Assembly (NCBI GenBank): GCA_028023455.1 | Contig: JAQFVV010006215.1 | Location: 8,504,950-8,568,949 of the forward strand | Length of the DNA: 64,000 nucleotides | Source of the DNA: Epiperipatus broadwayi | Lineage: Eukaryota; Onychophora; Udeonychophora; Euonychophora; Peripatidae | Direction of reading: 5' to 3' | Position numbers and translations under genes: made by a program | The notes under the pieces: generated by a model | What the model saw: the letters and a program-made list of their open reading frames with translations, nothing else | Database searches by the model: none | Told to the model about the DNA's origin: nothing | In this document: positions 34,966-46,430 of the stretch, piece by piece | Position numbering within the stretch: the stretch's first letter is position 1 | Layout: each line of letters begins with the position of its first letter

Positions 34966-36874
34966 TGTAACAGTCAGAAACATGTGATTCATTAACATAG
35001 TTCAGAATTTGACCACCACACAGAATGGCAGCACCATCTAGGTAGCGAAGCCACCCGTAGTACTGAGTTCAAACATAGTTTCTCGGTTCCACAATACAAT
35101 CTATGAAACAACGCATCTGATGCCACATTAGTAAACATTTTTTTAGGCACGGTGATCAGGGAGATGCAAGAGCATCAAGAATTTTATTTCGAGTTAGCCA
35201 ATCAGAACATTAATCTTAAACATTTATCTTACAGAATCGATGAAATATAATATGGAATGGGTATCGAATAAATAAATAAAGAAGTAACGGCAGATGTATA
35301 GTTTGACATTATTTATTGAAACATTTTAATAATAAATCATTTACTAATAATATTTGGTAATATTTAAAATTGAGTAATGGAATTTTCCGATACTGTTATA
35401 TATTAAAGAAATACTTTTATTTATTTAGAAACATTTATGCGAAATCATTTTACCAATAATACTTTATATTTAAGATCTCAGTAGTGGTATTTTCTGATAC
35501 TGTTATGTTTACAAAGAGAAATACATTTTTTTATGACGTAATCTAGCTACCTAAAATTCTCGAGTAAGTATTTCTAAGGCATGCCTTTAGGGATTTATAA
35601 TTTTGCAATACAAGAGTCTAAAGTAAGATTTATAATAGTAGCGGCGGACGTATATTTATTTAATTAAAGATATTTACTAATAACTAAGGGCAAACCTTTA
35701 TTTGAGAGAATTATGTCACTAATGCAGGGATGGAGTTATACATAGAATAACAAAAGAAACACATGGTATGTTTAGAAAGGTGATAGGAAGTGGCAGTATA
35801 TTGAAACTGCAAAGCCGTGAATGAGTTTATAAAAATGGGTTGGCATTTGCCATAGGCCCGAAGAGGTAAGGTGTCACATAAGCATAACCAGGGACAAGTG
35901 GTTCGTGCCACAATTGCCAGCTGGCTGCATGACGGTCGTCAAGCCCTACGGGAGCATTTATTATGTCCACTTGTGTAGGACGACTGGGGTTAATTTCAAC
36001 CCTATAGAATCCGGAATATTCAAGGCTTATAATGGGTCATCGTGTCTCTAAAACGTAACACGTGTATAATGTACAGATGATTCTGTTAAGATTTAAATAT
36101 ATTTTATAACTCAGCCCTACATTATCAACATTTAATAAAGAACATTTGCGACTCTCAAAGAAATGCAATTTTATGGAATTATTAATCAAAATTTAATAAA
36201 ATATAAACAATATGTAAACTGGGTGACTATTATAGCTAATACGTCAGCCATTTGCTAAGCAGTAGACCCCTGCATTACCATAAATGAAGCATTGAATGCA
36301 TGTCGATTTATATGAAATATTAAGTTATTTATGAAAGTAAATATTAATGAAAATTTGACACGCATCCACTGTTTCAAGCGATCATAGATTTATACTTAGA
36401 AAATTATGAGCATGTGATAATTATATAATAAAATGTAGATTTTAGAAATACATACCAAGAAAGATAGAGTTAGGCAGGCTAGATTGTTAAAGAGATTTAC
36501 ATAATATTAATTATTAAATTTATAGTTTTACAAGTGAGAATTTACAGTTTATAGTTTATAAGTTATAAAAAGATGAATGAGCTATAGCGGGATATTAGTA
36601 GAGTACTCTAGAGAATTTGGATACAGGTACCTGTTTTATGAGAAGTGATCAGCAGCAAATTGTTCATGATTCTAGCATTAGCAGTTCTTTCCAGTGTTTA
36701 GGTGATTTAATTATTTGAATAGCAGCAGCAGTTTTCCAATTGTTCAGGGCAGCAGATCTTCTTTGGCTGATTTTATGGAGGGCATGGGTGTAGGTTCTCG
36801 GCCAGCAATCGACCATCTCCGGGGAAAATAGTCTTTGGTGCTTTCTACTCACGCATACTGTGGCACATAAAACA
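34966..36874. mobile_element. Putative solo LTR (1.9 kb) in an ATAT target
   Basis: The interval starts TGTAACAGTC, ends ATAAAACA and is bounded by tatat and atata, like the ends of the two LTR elements to its left. It is GC-richer than the surroundings and contains imperfect direct repeats (aaacattt...ccgatactgttat, 35310-35510). There is no second copy in the window, so the call rests on the ends and flanks only. Small frames at 35711-35911 and 36664-36852 are unrelated to known proteins. Confidence 0.5.
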
Positions 36875-37637
36875 ATATATATATATATATTTGGAGACTC
36901 TCAACTTCTCGAGAGCAAAGCTAAAGTTCAACTGAAAGTTTCTAGCAAGTCTAAAATGGCCTCCTTTCTTAGATTTTATCTTTTACATTTTTGCGATAGT
37001 TTATTTTTGGATTCCACTTAATCTGCCCTGAGGATAATCAATGCATTTTTGTTAAGTTTAATTATAGAGAAAGCTGCCTTTCTATTGTTTACATTTACAT
37101 TTTGGGGAATTTTTCTTTAATTAATCTATTATCTCTCACCGACCGTTGCTTTTAAAATTTCAAACACAAAAGGGAACATACGATTATTTTTACTTTAATT
37201 AAATATTACAATCTATTTCTAAAATTATTACTAAATGAAATTTAAACAAAACAATAAATAACGGATTTTACAATTCAAAATAAATAGTTAAAATTATATA
37301 TTTTTATATAACTAAAAGAAGAAATCTAAACTATAGTATTTATCTTTATTTATTGCCTTAAATTTGATATCGAAATGTGTGCATGTTTATAGTGAATTCT
37401 ACATATATCTATACATTTTTAATATTACTACACACACAATTCAATACCAAAAAGTTTAAATTTAGGTAGGATAGAGCGGTGAGTGAGAGACGATAGAAAA
37501 AGGTGAAACTTAAGATTCGAATCTTACTGTTTCAATATATGCAACATTTATTTGAAATTTTGTTTAAAAAGAAAATTTTTCTTTTGCTAATATTTATTTC
37601 TTACAATGTATTTACATAAAATGTATTTAAATTTTAG

Positions 37638-37775
37638 GATAAAAATAGAATCTTTAAATATCGAATGCTAACTCAAGAAGATGCTTTTGCTATTGATGAA
37701 GATAATGGCATTATAATAGTATCTAAAACAGAATATCTGGATCGAGAAATGCATCAAAATGATTTTATCATTACT
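37638..37775 (+). CDS. Cadherin exon 6 (LDRE exon)
   Basis: 138 bp, 46 codons, phase 0 to 0. It encodes FKYRMLTQEDAFAIDEDNG, then EYLDREMHQNDFIIT, with the canonical LDRE calcium motif of an EC domain. It belongs to the domain begun in exon 5. Donor gtaagt, acceptor attttag. Confidence 0.92.
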
Positions 37776-37851
37776 GTAAGTTTTATTTTGTTTTACCTCT
37801 TATGAAAAGTTTAATATATTATAAAATCTTTAATATGGCTTTTTTTTTAAG
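37776..37851 (+). other. Intron 6 (76 bp)
   Basis: Minimal intron with donor gtaagt and acceptor tttttttaag. Confidence 0.9.
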
Positions 37852-38013
37852 GTTGAAGCAAAAGATGTGGAACCACCAGCTGCTGGTTCATCACAAGATT
37901 ATAACACAGCTACAGTCATAATAAAATTGCTTGACATGAATGATAATAGTCCTAGATTTGAACCCAGTTCATATTACTCTTTTATTTTAACTGAGACAAA
38001 TAATACTTTTAAG
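37852..38013 (+). CDS. Cadherin exon 7 (DMNDN linker)
   Basis: 162 bp, 54 codons, phase 0 to 0. It begins VEAKDVEPPAAG (the AxD motif), closes its EC domain with LLDMNDNSPRF (canonical DxNDNxPxF), and opens the next with SFILTETNNTF, which has a Glu at the xEx position. Its partner in the preceding module would lie upstream of the window. Confidence 0.92.
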
Positions 38014-38129
38014 GTAAATTACTTTTAAATATTACAAAAGTAAAAATATTTAATATCATTATTATGTTTCATAAAAAGTTTTCTTTAATCATATCTAACA
38101 ATAACAATAAGCTAAAATTTTGTTTCAAG

Positions 38130-38598
38130 CACAAATTGATAGATATATAGACAGACAGATAGATATATGGGTAGGTAGGTAGGTAAGGTAAGTAGGTAAG
38201 TAGATTGGTAGGTAGGTAATTTATGAAAGTAAGTAGGTAAGGTTGGTAGATTGATGGGTGAGTTAGAAGGTGGGTTGGTAAGTTAGGTAAGTAGATTGGT
38301 AGCTATGTCAGTCAGTTGGGTGGTAGGTAGATAAATTATGAAAGTAAGTAGGTAAGGTTGGTAGATTGATGGGTGAGTTAGAAGGTGGGTTGGTTAGTAA
38401 GTGGATCAGTCAGTAAGATGATCAGTTGGTAGGTGGGTCAGTTGGTAAGTGAATTAGTTGGTAGGAGGGTTGGTTGGTAGGTGGGTGGGTAGGTAGGTGG
38501 ATAGGTAAGTAGGTAGGTAGGTAAATTAGTAGGTTGATAAGTCAGTAGATAAGGTAGGTAGATAGGTAAAATAGGTAGGTAGGGAGGGAGGTGGGTGG
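38130..38598 (+). repeat. GGTA/GATA-type microsatellite, left part
   Basis: Degenerate tetranucleotide array (ggta, agta, gtag, ggtt variants) containing a longer duplicated unit with aattatgaaagtaagtaggt. It continues at 39256-39510 on the other side of the solo LTR, so one array was split by the insertion. Confidence 0.93.
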
Positions 38599-39255
38599 TG
38601 TAGTGTTTGTAAAAATGGCAGACATTTTTGTGCACTCCAGAAAAAACTAGAATTTATTCGTAAGGCTGTTTTTAGATCGTGCTCTGATAGCTGAGGAATT
38701 TAATTAGTGCATTGACATAATGGCAATCGACAATTCCTAGAAATATTTGCTAATTACAAATGTTTCTAGATAAGAGACTTTACCTTATTGGTCAGTGCAT
38801 TGATTGATCGTTGCAGTTGTCAGAGAGCGAATAGAAGACAGTGTAACATCTAGCAGTAATTAGAGGACAACTCCAGTAGAGAGCAGTCACGCAGTAGTGA
38901 GTTGCGAACAGTGTTGGAGTAGAGATGTCTCGCGTTAGTGCTGGCGGTAAATGACCAGCGCCCAGTGGAAATGTAGTCCATGGGTGTAGCTGAAAGAGAC
39001 CGCAGCAGAGAGTAGAAGCATTTGTTGCAGAGCAGAGCATTAGTTGCAGAGTAGAAGCATTTGTTGCAGAGTAGAAGCATTAGTTGCAGAGTAGAAGCAT
39101 TTGTTGCTGAGCAAGGCATTCGTTGCAAAATAGACCATTCGTTGGAGAGCACTCGTTGGAAAAGAACAGCGTGGGAATTGTATAACGATATTTGCTGACC
39201 ACACAGTATGACTTGCAGTTATAATCTTGGCACAGTCGTAAGTGCAGATATTACA
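38599..39255 (+). mobile_element. Solo LTR (657 bp), same family as 7653-9261
   Basis: It starts tgtagtgtttg, ends tattaca and has the 5-bp duplication ggtgg at 38594-38598 and 39256-39260. The sequence matches the LTRs at 7653-8264 and 8577-9261 in opposite orientation (tttgtgcactccagaaaaaa, gctctgatagctgaggaatt). Its minisatellite is different: about six copies of a roughly 20-bp unit (gcagagtagaagcatttgtt). Formed by recombination between the LTRs of a full element. Confidence 0.92.
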
Positions 39256-39510
39256 GGTGGTTAGGTAGATGGATAGGTGGGTACGTGTAGGTAGTTGGAT
39301 GGATGGATAGATAGGTAGGTAGGTCAGCAGATAGGTAGATTAGGAGATAGATAGATAAGTGGGGATAATCAGAGGTTGGGTAAGTGAATAGATGGGTGGA
39401 TACATAGGTGGGTGGATGGATGAGTAGGTGGATGGATGAGTAGGTGGGTGACTAGGCAGGAAGGCAAGTAGACAGCAAGTGGATAGGTGGGTGAACAGGT
39501 AATTGACATA
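39256..39510 (+). repeat. GGTA/GATG-type microsatellite, right part
   Basis: Continuation of the tetranucleotide array (ggtgggtacg, ggatggatag, taggtgggtg). Confidence 0.93.
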
Positions 39511-39606
39511 TCAACCCATACTGTTTGGTAAAAAAATGTCCAAGTTTTTTTTCTCCTTCCAATAACAGTTTACAATCTCAATGAATTTAACAAATTTAAG
39601 ATATCA

Positions 39607-39769
39607 TATTACTTCAAATATAAGACTCTTTTTTTCCAAATTTTGGATCTATAAAAGTGAGGGTACATCTTAAATTTGAAGCAAAAGTTTTAACTTATAC
39701 ATGACCGATTTTCTAATCTTAAATCCTATTGTGTCTTAAATTAGGGGGCATCTTATGTTCGAAGTATTA
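39607..39769. mobile_element. Small MITE with TIRs
   Basis: Inverted ends: attacttcaaatataagac and, at the other end, the complement of atacttcgaacataaga. The 160-bp interior is non-coding. TA dinucleotides flank it, but the target duplication is not secure. Confidence 0.6.
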
Positions 39770-42561
39770 CAGGTATATAAAATATCATTGATTTTAATAG
39801 AATAGATTTTTGTTGGAAAAGCACTAAATACATTTTTGCAATGTTGATTTTTCAAAATTGTTAAGATAGTGATAATTTAACTACTGGTTTTTACTTGAAT
39901 AGGTAAAGTTATTAATTCAATAGATCCTATTATGCGCTTTGTTAATTATTAAGTCTGATGAAAATGAAATAATTCATCAGAATATTTACTTTTTGCATTG
40001 AGTTGTACTTATATAGCAAATATAATGTATTTATATTATTGTAAAAAATTTCGTCTTTAAAACATTCCATCAAATTTGTTAATATTTTTTATAGAAGGCT
40101 ATGCAAACAATATTACAAATCAGAATAAGACATTCTGATACAAAAAACATCTAACTTCATTTTATCAAATTAATTTCTTATTTTTAAATCTTCATCCAAG
40201 TCATAATTTAAGTCATTGAATAATTTTTATTTTCAAAGTTTTCCCATATGTTTCATTTCACATCTCTGGAAAATCATAGCTTATAAAGTAATAAAATGTG
40301 TGTTGTTGTTCACTGATAATAAATAATTAATTGGCTAGTGTCATGAGGTTATGATATTTGAACATAAGAAGGATAAGTCGATCTTCAATCTAGGAATCTT
40401 TTGCTCTTAATTTCATTACTCTACCAATGTATTAACTAAACTTAACAAAATTATGTTTAGTTTTTTTATAGATATTGTAAAAATCTATGCTGTATAAACC
40501 TGAAAGTATAAACATTTTCAGAAATCTTCCAAAAATCATTTGTGTTTACTTCCTAGAATACCAGTGTCATATTAGTGAAAAAAAATCTCTTCTTGAATTA
40601 TTATTAATAAATAACTAAAAGGCAAAGCAGCCCCTGGATGCAGTATCCATAGGAGTCAGGCATTTCCATTTTTTGTTTTTAATAATTAGCACATCAGCAT
40701 TCAATTGACTAATACAATTAATTTGGTATTTTTATTAATATTAACTAATAAATCATCTCTCACATTTCTAAGATTAAATATATTACTTGTTAATACTAGA
40801 ACCATCTATTGTAAGCTTGAGTAATCACTGGACAGCTTAGGTTTTTTTTCCAATTTCAAATTATTAGCTTGAATACTATAAAGAAATCCAACATAGCTGC
40901 TAGATGCATAAAGGTATTAATTCAAGTCTTGAATATTAATCTTCACTGTCAGTAGTAAAATTCAGAAACCCTTTAGTCTGGAGATGGGATTTTATAATAG
41001 TAAACCATCTGTGTCCACGGATTATTGCAGGTTATATTAAATAGCTCTAGACTAGATGGAGAAGTTTGCTTTTGGAAGCACATGAGAGGTCATATGATAT
41101 TGTTGATATTAGATTTAAAAGTTATTGCAAAAGTGCATTGATTATTAACAATTATAAAAACATAACCATACCATGCTCTTTATTTTTCTTTCTGAGCTCT
41201 TTCAATGCAAGCTCTTGTAATGCATAAATTATATCTATTAACTAAGTAGCTAATTGTTTGTTCTTATTCATATTCAGTTTTGATTATATGTTTGTTTCAA
41301 ATATTTTTTTGTATTCAAATTTTTAATGATTCCTGTTATGACAAATAGTGGCTTATGAATCAATATTTCATTCATTAATGAATTGCATTTCTCATTTTTT
41401 GATAACATTCATAGAGAATCTAAACAAAGGATTTGGGAGAATATTAGACTTGCTTAATCTGACACTTCTCTTCAGTTTGTTTGGGGTTTTTTTTGGATCA
41501 CATTAAATTAGTACAAAATTGCATAAAAATTAAAAGCAAATTATATATTTTTTGACTTGAAAAAGTATAAAAAATGAATTATTTCTTTTTCATAAAATAT
41601 TTATAGAACTGAATGTTCAGCTTAGTACTTTATTTGGTAAATCATTCACTTTGTAAAAAAAAAAAAAAGAATTAAACTTACACCTTTTTAAAATAATGAC
41701 TTAGAGTTTGAAACTAGACCTAATAAAACTTGATTTTATTGCAAATTCGAATTGGGTAAGTAGTACACTTATAGACAACTCTGACTGCTATCAATTATTA
41801 TTCATCAAATTGATAACTAGTTGTTATTAACTAATGAATAAAATGAAGTTTATAACTACTACAATTTTTATCACCTAGTACTCATTTTCCAAGTTGTGTA
41901 AAAATTTAAAATATCTTCAGACTTTAAAAATCCTTAGTAATTTTTGAGGATACCAGCCACTTGCTGGCCATGTCTGATAATTGTTATCTGTTTTTTTAAA
42001 CTAGAACATAAAATGATAGAAAACCATTAAAATTTCAGTTGGAAAGTCTCTTTAAGTAAAGTATTTGCCCTCTTTGGAAGACTATTGCAGAGATTTTTGG
42101 CTCAACAGCAGAAAGTAGCATAGCATTATGGCTGGGTTATGTATATATTTTCAAAATTTTTATACATATGCATATTTGCATATATATGTAATATTTAATT
42201 ATTACACTTGAAAAATACTAGTAAACAATCAAATTTCAATTTTGAAAGCACATTCCTCATTTAAAATCTGTCATATAAATTATCTTCTGATATAAACATT
42301 TCAGACCACTCTCTTTTATTATAAATGAATTTCCAGTATGGATTGACTTTTGCCAGAGCTAAAGGTTTGAAACACTAACTTTCACACCAGATAGACTCAT
42401 TTATTATTTTTATATGCTAATTGCAACTTGTTTTTTTATAGCGGAAACACAATCACAGACATAAGATGTCTAACTTATTAAGATAATACCAAACACATGT
42501 ATACATATAAATTAAATATTTCTATGAATTGTTATTATAATAAATAATGGAAATGATGTAT

Positions 42562-42690
42562 AATATTCATGTAAATAGAAATAATCTTTATTCTTTGATG
42601 GTTTGGTCTCAAGAATTGTCAATTAGTAGTAATTGATAATTTCTTGATAGCATCAAAGATTAAACATTATTTCTATATACATGGATATTA
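42562..42690. repeat. Imperfect palindrome (foldback)
   Basis: Arms of about 60 bp (aatattcatgtaaatagaaa, tctttgatgg and complements) fold around aattagtagtaatt near 42621-42634. Confidence 0.75.
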
Positions 42691-42718
42691 TCTCATTTCC
42701 ATACTTTATATATATATA

Positions 42719-43028
42719 TTAAGCAATTAAATCATCCCACATGATTAAGAAATACAGTACTGCCCTCTGTGAACTAATATATAAATACATTAGAGTTCGT
42801 ATTTCAAAATAGCCAGGTCAAAACCATTTTGACCTGGCTATTTTGAAATACGAACTCTAATGTATTTATATATTAGTTCACAGAGGGCAGTACTGTATTT
42901 TTTAATCATGTGGGATGATTTAATTTTGACCTGGCTATTTTGAAATACGAACTCTAATGTATTTATATATTAGTTCACAGAGGGCAGTACTGTATTTCTT
43001 AATCATGTGGGATGATTTAATTGCTTAA
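42719..43028. mobile_element. Three-armed foldback element
   Basis: A near-perfect palindrome (arms 42719-42823 and 42827-42925, loop cca) is followed by a second direct copy of the right arm (42926-43028; offset 97 bp). The outer ends are ttaagcaattaaatcatccc and its exact complement, compatible with a TTAA or TA target. The third arm probably came from slippage or repair of the hairpin. Confidence 0.88.
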
Positions 43029-43804
43029 TATTTGTATATTTATTTCAGTATAGCATTATGCACTGGGATTATTTTATATTTATATATGCAAAAAGTGTTA
43101 CAGTTTTCATTAGTCACTGTCGATATCATCTGACTGTGATTTTTTTAAACTAAAATAGAACAGATAATTCCACATTCTTAAAAATATTTCACTATTATAT
43201 ATATATTAAACAATACATATATATGTAATATATTAATATTATTTTACTTACACCCTCTATAAAAATTTATATTTTTTATATGGCAATGTTTGTTGAAAAT
43301 ATTAAATGCCTAAAATTAAACTAAGTACAACAATATACAATTAAATTACTAATTAAACTTAAAATATTTATTTCCAGTGATTTCCCTGCCAAGGCAGCCA
43401 AAACATACGTGAAACGTCAGTATATCAATATTTAAAATATTTTAACACGAATGAATCCGCAAAATATGTCTTTTATATATGCAACCCGTGAAAATCTTTG
43501 TATCAACATATATATATATAATATTACCTTATCACAATTTCAACTTATTTCAATTAATTTTAATATCAAAAGAGCAAATTAATATCTTCAGAAAAAAAAT
43601 CTTTACTAAAAAATGATTCTTTAATTTTTCTCCTCTTTTCATTCTTCTCAAAGAAGCAAGTTTTAGTGTAAATCAAACATAATTTTAAGACCTGTATTTT
43701 TTCATAAATATATGATACCGAACTAAGTTATTATTTTTTGTTTTACATTCATGAACTTTTTCTTATTTCTTTAAACTCAAACTTATTTGATTTATTTATA
43801 TCTA

Positions 43805-44312
43805 TATATAGGACTATTTTCATCATCTAATATAAGTACTGAATGCTTTTAGAAAAAATTTAACTTTAAATATTCCAAATACATTCAACTGTTAGTAATA
43901 GCTCACAGGTTAATATATGCATAATGTTTCAAGAGATATTATTCTCCTTTCTTCTTCAGGTGTTGTAGCATATGAGAATTGAACCTGGACAATTAGACTC
44001 TTGTTATTGAATTTCAAGGTAGCACTCTAACCAATTGGCCATCCTGCAAAAATTGGTTAGAGTGTTATCTTAAAATTCAATATTCAAGAATCTGCAGGTC
44101 CAGGTTTGATTCCCATGCTAATACAGTCACTGGTAATGCCAGCAACACCTGAAGAAGAAAGGACAATAATATTTCTCTAAACATTGTGTATATACTAGCA
44201 TGTGTGCTATTACTAACAATTGAATGTATTTAGAATATTTAAATAAAGTTAAATTTTTATAAAGACATTCAATATTTATATATTAGACGATGGAAATAGA
44301 CCAATATATAAA
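43805..44312. repeat. Head-to-head pair of tRNA-like SINEs
   Basis: A large imperfect inverted repeat with its centre near 44047. On the minus strand from 44047 the left copy reads aggatggccaattggttaga, resembling a pol III A box, then ccaggttcaattctc, resembling a B box; the right copy repeats this (aattggttagagtg, ccaggtttgattccc). Both continue into a shared tail (cacctgaagaagaaaggaca). So these are two copies of a tRNA-derived SINE in inverted orientation, not a functional tRNA: no acceptor or anticodon stem can be drawn. Confidence 0.65.
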
Positions 44313-44810
44313 TACAACTAAAATATCATCATCACAAACCTTTAGGAAAACATTATTTGACCTATATATAATTTCTTATAAAAACAAAGTATAATATAAA
44401 TAAATTCAAGATTAGTGTTCCTATCAATTATCTCTTTTTATTAATTCAATAAATATTTTTGAGCAGCCTTGTTCTTTTTTTGCTACTTTCTTCTTATCAA
44501 AAATATTATGATTCCTTCTTAAAATTTTATAAGAAGTCAATGTAAGAGATAGAAAAATAAAATCATATTTTTTTCTTCCATTACTTTTTTAAAGTTGTTT
44601 TTATCACTATTATAATTTCTATGAAACAAAATATTTTTAATAAATTCATCAGAATGACCTACTAATGGAATCTTTATAAAATTCTCTTTTTTATTAAAAA
44701 AGTTGTTTTTTTTTTTTTAAATTATTTAATTTTTTATTTCTATAATAAAAATTTCTTAAAGCTGATCTTTAATGAATGATAGGCTGATAGTTATCAGATT
44801 TAATATCTTA

Positions 44811-45341
44811 TTGTGCATGCATCTTTTGAGAGTGTTAAATAATAAATGAATACTTCCCTCTACAACACAAGATATAGTATTTATGCAGGAATAAAAGGAA
44901 ACCCCCTATTCCTACGACTCAAATTCTTTTATATGAGCAAATCTGAAGTACTGTTGAGGAAAGTGTGAGAGTAGAATTCTCACTTTAAATTACTATTTAT
45001 GATGTTTGAATGAATGGCATTGGTGAATGTAATACAATTGTACACATAGCGTCATATAAAATAAATGCTTATTTACTTATAATTAAGTTTCAGTTAGAGT
45101 GACGTTCAGTAAATTCTAGACAATTTCACCGATGTCATTCATTCAAACATCATAAATAGTAATTTAAAGTGAGAATTCTACTCTCACGCTTTCCTCAACA
45201 GTACTTCAGATTTGTTAATATAAAAGAATTTGAGTCGTAGGAATAAGAGGATTCCTTTTATTCCTGCATAAATACTATATCTTGTGTTGTAGAGGGAAGT
45301 ATTCATTTATTATTTAACACTCTCAAAAGACGCATGCACAA
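44811..45341. mobile_element. Long foldback element (217-bp arms)
   Basis: Arms 44811-45027 and 45125-45341 are inverted complements with few mismatches. The 97-bp spacer contains aatacaattgtacacatagc, repeated just outside the right arm at 45371-45409. Flanking sequences at about 44770-44800 and 45465-45500 are direct repeats of each other (aggctgatagttatcagatt type). No coding capacity. Confidence 0.85.
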
Positions 45342-45585
45342 TTAGCTTGAAAGGCTGATCTTTGAATGGAATACAATTGTACATATAGCGTCATATAAAA
45401 ATAAATGCCGATTTAATATCGAATGTATGTCAAAAAATTATTTTTTACTTAATACTGCTATTGTATGAATGACAGGCTGATAGCTATTAGTTTTAATAAT
45501 AAATCTTAAATTCTTACTCTTAATATAATGACTACATACAGAACAATTATTTCTAAATCTTTTATCACTAATAAATCAAAAATAT

Positions 45586-46015
45586 TTAAATAAACAAAAC
45601 CCTTCCTCTTTTTAAAATATGTTTTATAGAAGGATTAAAACTTTTAAATTTATCTAATAATTCTTTCAATTTATTCTTTTCAATCACACACACACAAAAA
45701 AAAAAACAACCATCAACATATCTAATAATTTTTAAATATACACATTCATAGTTGATATTTCTCTTTTTCAAAGAATTATTATAAACTGAACAAATCAAAA
45801 ATGAAATAATTTAGCCTATTGTTGATCCTTTTTTAAACTTATGAAACTTACTTATAAGTAAAATCTTCCTACCATAAAAGAAAATTTTAATTTTATTTCC
45901 AAACAAAGATTTGTTATTAGCTAAAACAGAAATAAGAACATCAATACTGCTTAATCTATTAACAGATTGATACGTATTCTCATTTACATTGTCTTCATGT
46001 AAGATTTTAAGGAGG
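45586..46015 (-). pseudogene. Penelope-like element reverse transcriptase remnant
   Basis: On the minus strand 46015-45800 gives a decayed stretch around FFYGRKILLISKFHKFKKGS, and 45798-45586 gives an open frame with LKIIRYVDGCFFF followed by LLDKFKSFNPSIK. This resembles the RYVDD region and following block of Penelope-like RTs, with the second Asp of YVDD replaced by Gly. Short, interrupted and inactive. The clade is inferred mainly from the neighbouring GIY-YIG remnant. Confidence 0.6.
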
Positions 46016-46089
46016 AATTATAATATTTTTGGTAATAAGAAAATATAGCATAAAAGAAAACTATTTGTATAAATAGTTTAGTGACAAAA

Positions 46090-46430
46090 ATTGATAAGTA
46101 TATAATTTCTGGAATTGTTTATATTATTGTTTGTTTTTGTGAAAAATTATATTTAAGGCAAACTAGTTTACGTTTAAAGGAAAGAGTGAAAATTTATAAA
46201 AGTAAAGAATAAATATCTTAGTTCTGTATTATACATTTATGAAAGAAATACTGTCCATAATATTATGTCTGAGCAAGATAAAGTTATCTTTTTTGAGAAG
46301 ATGGAAAACAAGAGTTAAATTAAAGAATCTCTTTTAACAAGCTTTTATAATTCTGAAGCCATTAATTTGTTTAAATGTTCTTTTGATATTAAACATAATT
46401 GGAAAATGAGTCAAAATTGTGGAGAGGTAG
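46090..46430 (+). pseudogene. GIY-YIG endonuclease remnant (Penelope-like)
   Basis: On the + strand, from 46098, the frame reads SGIVYIIVCFCEKLYLRQTS and then LKERVKIYK before stops. This is the GIY...YIG block of the C-terminal nuclease of Penelope-like elements, with YIG altered to YLR. Later fragments in other frames (FFEKMENKS, EAINLF, NHNW-like) continue the pattern to about 46430. It lies head to head with the RT remnant, which is abnormal for one element. Confidence 0.65.

Larger units (their letters stand above)
12985..37637 (+). other. Intron 5 (24.7 kb), a nest of mobile elements
   Basis: The largest intron. It holds the LINE, TIR element, hAT MITE, two LTR elements, a solo LTR and the repeats listed separately. 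I see nothing convincing in 12985-15780 (unclassified AT-rich sequence), 19244-19992, or 36892-37637, which carries the intron's 3' end and T-rich acceptor. Confidence 0.75.

Noticed and set aside
38438-38635. Minus-strand frame rich in Pro, Thr and Tyr
   Set aside because: Translation of the GGTA-type microsatellite.
44000-44110. tRNA genes
   Set aside because: A- and B-box-like motifs are present but no acceptor or anticodon stem can be formed; they belong to SINE copies.
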